DNA of 64,000 nucleotides from JACKAF01 sp041391485 (lineage in GTDB: Bacteria > Bdellovibrionota > FAC87 > UBA2466 > JACKAF01): positions 1 through 64,000 of the forward strand of contig JAWKNY010000020.1 of assembly GCA_041391485.1 (NCBI GenBank). Direction: 5' to 3'. Position numbers and translations under genes: made by a program. This document shows positions 63,916-64,000 of this stretch, one piece after another. Position 1 is the stretch's first letter, and the number at the start of each line of letters is the position of its first letter. A model generated the notes under the pieces. That model was not told the origin of the DNA. It searched no databases and saw nothing but the letters and a program-made list of their open reading frames with translations.

Positions 63916-64000
63916 TTGCGCGCTTTAGTTCTCATTTTGTCCGCTCTTTGCTTCATGTGCTCGCTTAGCCAAGCGACCCCGAAAATTGTTGTGCATGGAA
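63916..64000 (+). CDS. Cobalamin-controlled exported protein, 3' end missing
   Basis: TTG start at 63916 with GAGG six bases upstream. Only 28 residues are in view: a signal peptide (LVLILSALCFMCSLSQA) and then TPKIVVHG. The riboswitch directly before it predicts a role in vitamin B12 or corrinoid uptake or use. The exported N-terminus fits a TonB-dependent receptor or a periplasmic binding protein, but the visible part is too short to choose. Confidence 0.6.
   Translation, partial: MRALVLILSALCFMCSLSQATPKIVVHG

Noticed and set aside
1..64000. tRNA genes, rRNA genes, CRISPR arrays and insertion sequences
   Set aside because: No cloverleaf with a CCA end, no regularly spaced repeats and no transposase motifs were seen by eye; a tRNA scan could still find a missed one.

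Overview
This window comes from a Gram-negative bacterium with lipoproteins, an outer membrane, type IV pilus-type assembly, and many two-component systems. Base composition looks like mid-50s percent G+C by eye. The gene mix (exosortase, HTTM protein, matrixin and trypsin-like exoproteases, CHASE2 and Cache histidine kinases, GT22 mannosyltransferase) suggests a Bdellovibrionota, Oligoflexia or other deltaproteobacterium-like lineage. That placement is inference, because no rRNA lies here. About one gene in four carries apparent frameshifts, often where motifs resume cleanly in another frame. I read these mainly as uncorrected indels in the sequence and annotate each such gene over its full span.

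Layout. 1-2201: end of an iron-type ABC importer. 2203-5525: SLBB protein, M17 aminopeptidase, an unknown membrane protein and a 576-bp gene-free stretch with RNA-like structure. 5526-9992: TPR-like protein, ABC exporter pair, prepilin peptidase and GalE, tightly packed. 10004-14683 (minus): phytochelatin synthase-like lipoprotein, a lone rplC, a structured intergenic RNA candidate, GT22 and GT2 glycosyltransferases. 14870-17875: guaBA with a clear sigma70-type promoter. 17817-21934: an exosortase operon (exosortase, SGNH hydrolase, unknown protein, HTTM protein) facing two tandem 63-residue microproteins that look like minimal exosortase substrates. 22084-23621: M48 protease with two YbjQ proteins.

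23715-36936 is the most interesting region, an aromatic catabolic island. A tightly overlapping operon encodes both subunits of a 2-aminophenol 1,6-dioxygenase, a RidA-type deaminase, a semialdehyde dehydrogenase, a hydratase, a decarboxylase and a luciferase-like flavin monooxygenase. It is followed by two secreted alpha/beta hydrolases, a LysR regulator, a fusion of an asparaginase II-type domain with kynurenine formamidase, and tryptophan 2,3-dioxygenase. No kynureninase is present. I propose a kynureninase-independent route: tryptophan, formylkynurenine, kynurenine, Baeyer-Villiger oxidation to an aspartyl ester or amide of 2-aminophenol, cleavage by the asparaginase domain to aspartate plus 2-aminophenol, then meta-cleavage.

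36996-43203 is a minus-strand operon of pilin-like proteins. 43704-59209 holds a putative metalloprotease lipoprotein, an NtrC-type regulator with a CHASE2 kinase, a receiver protein, beta-barrel-like proteins, a very large unknown protein, matrixin and trypsin-family proteases, and a Cache/HAMP/CheA-like kinase. 59357-64000 holds a lipoprotein, peptide deformylase, two unknown exported proteins, an Nfu-type Fe-S scaffold, and a cobalamin riboswitch in front of a gene cut by the window end.
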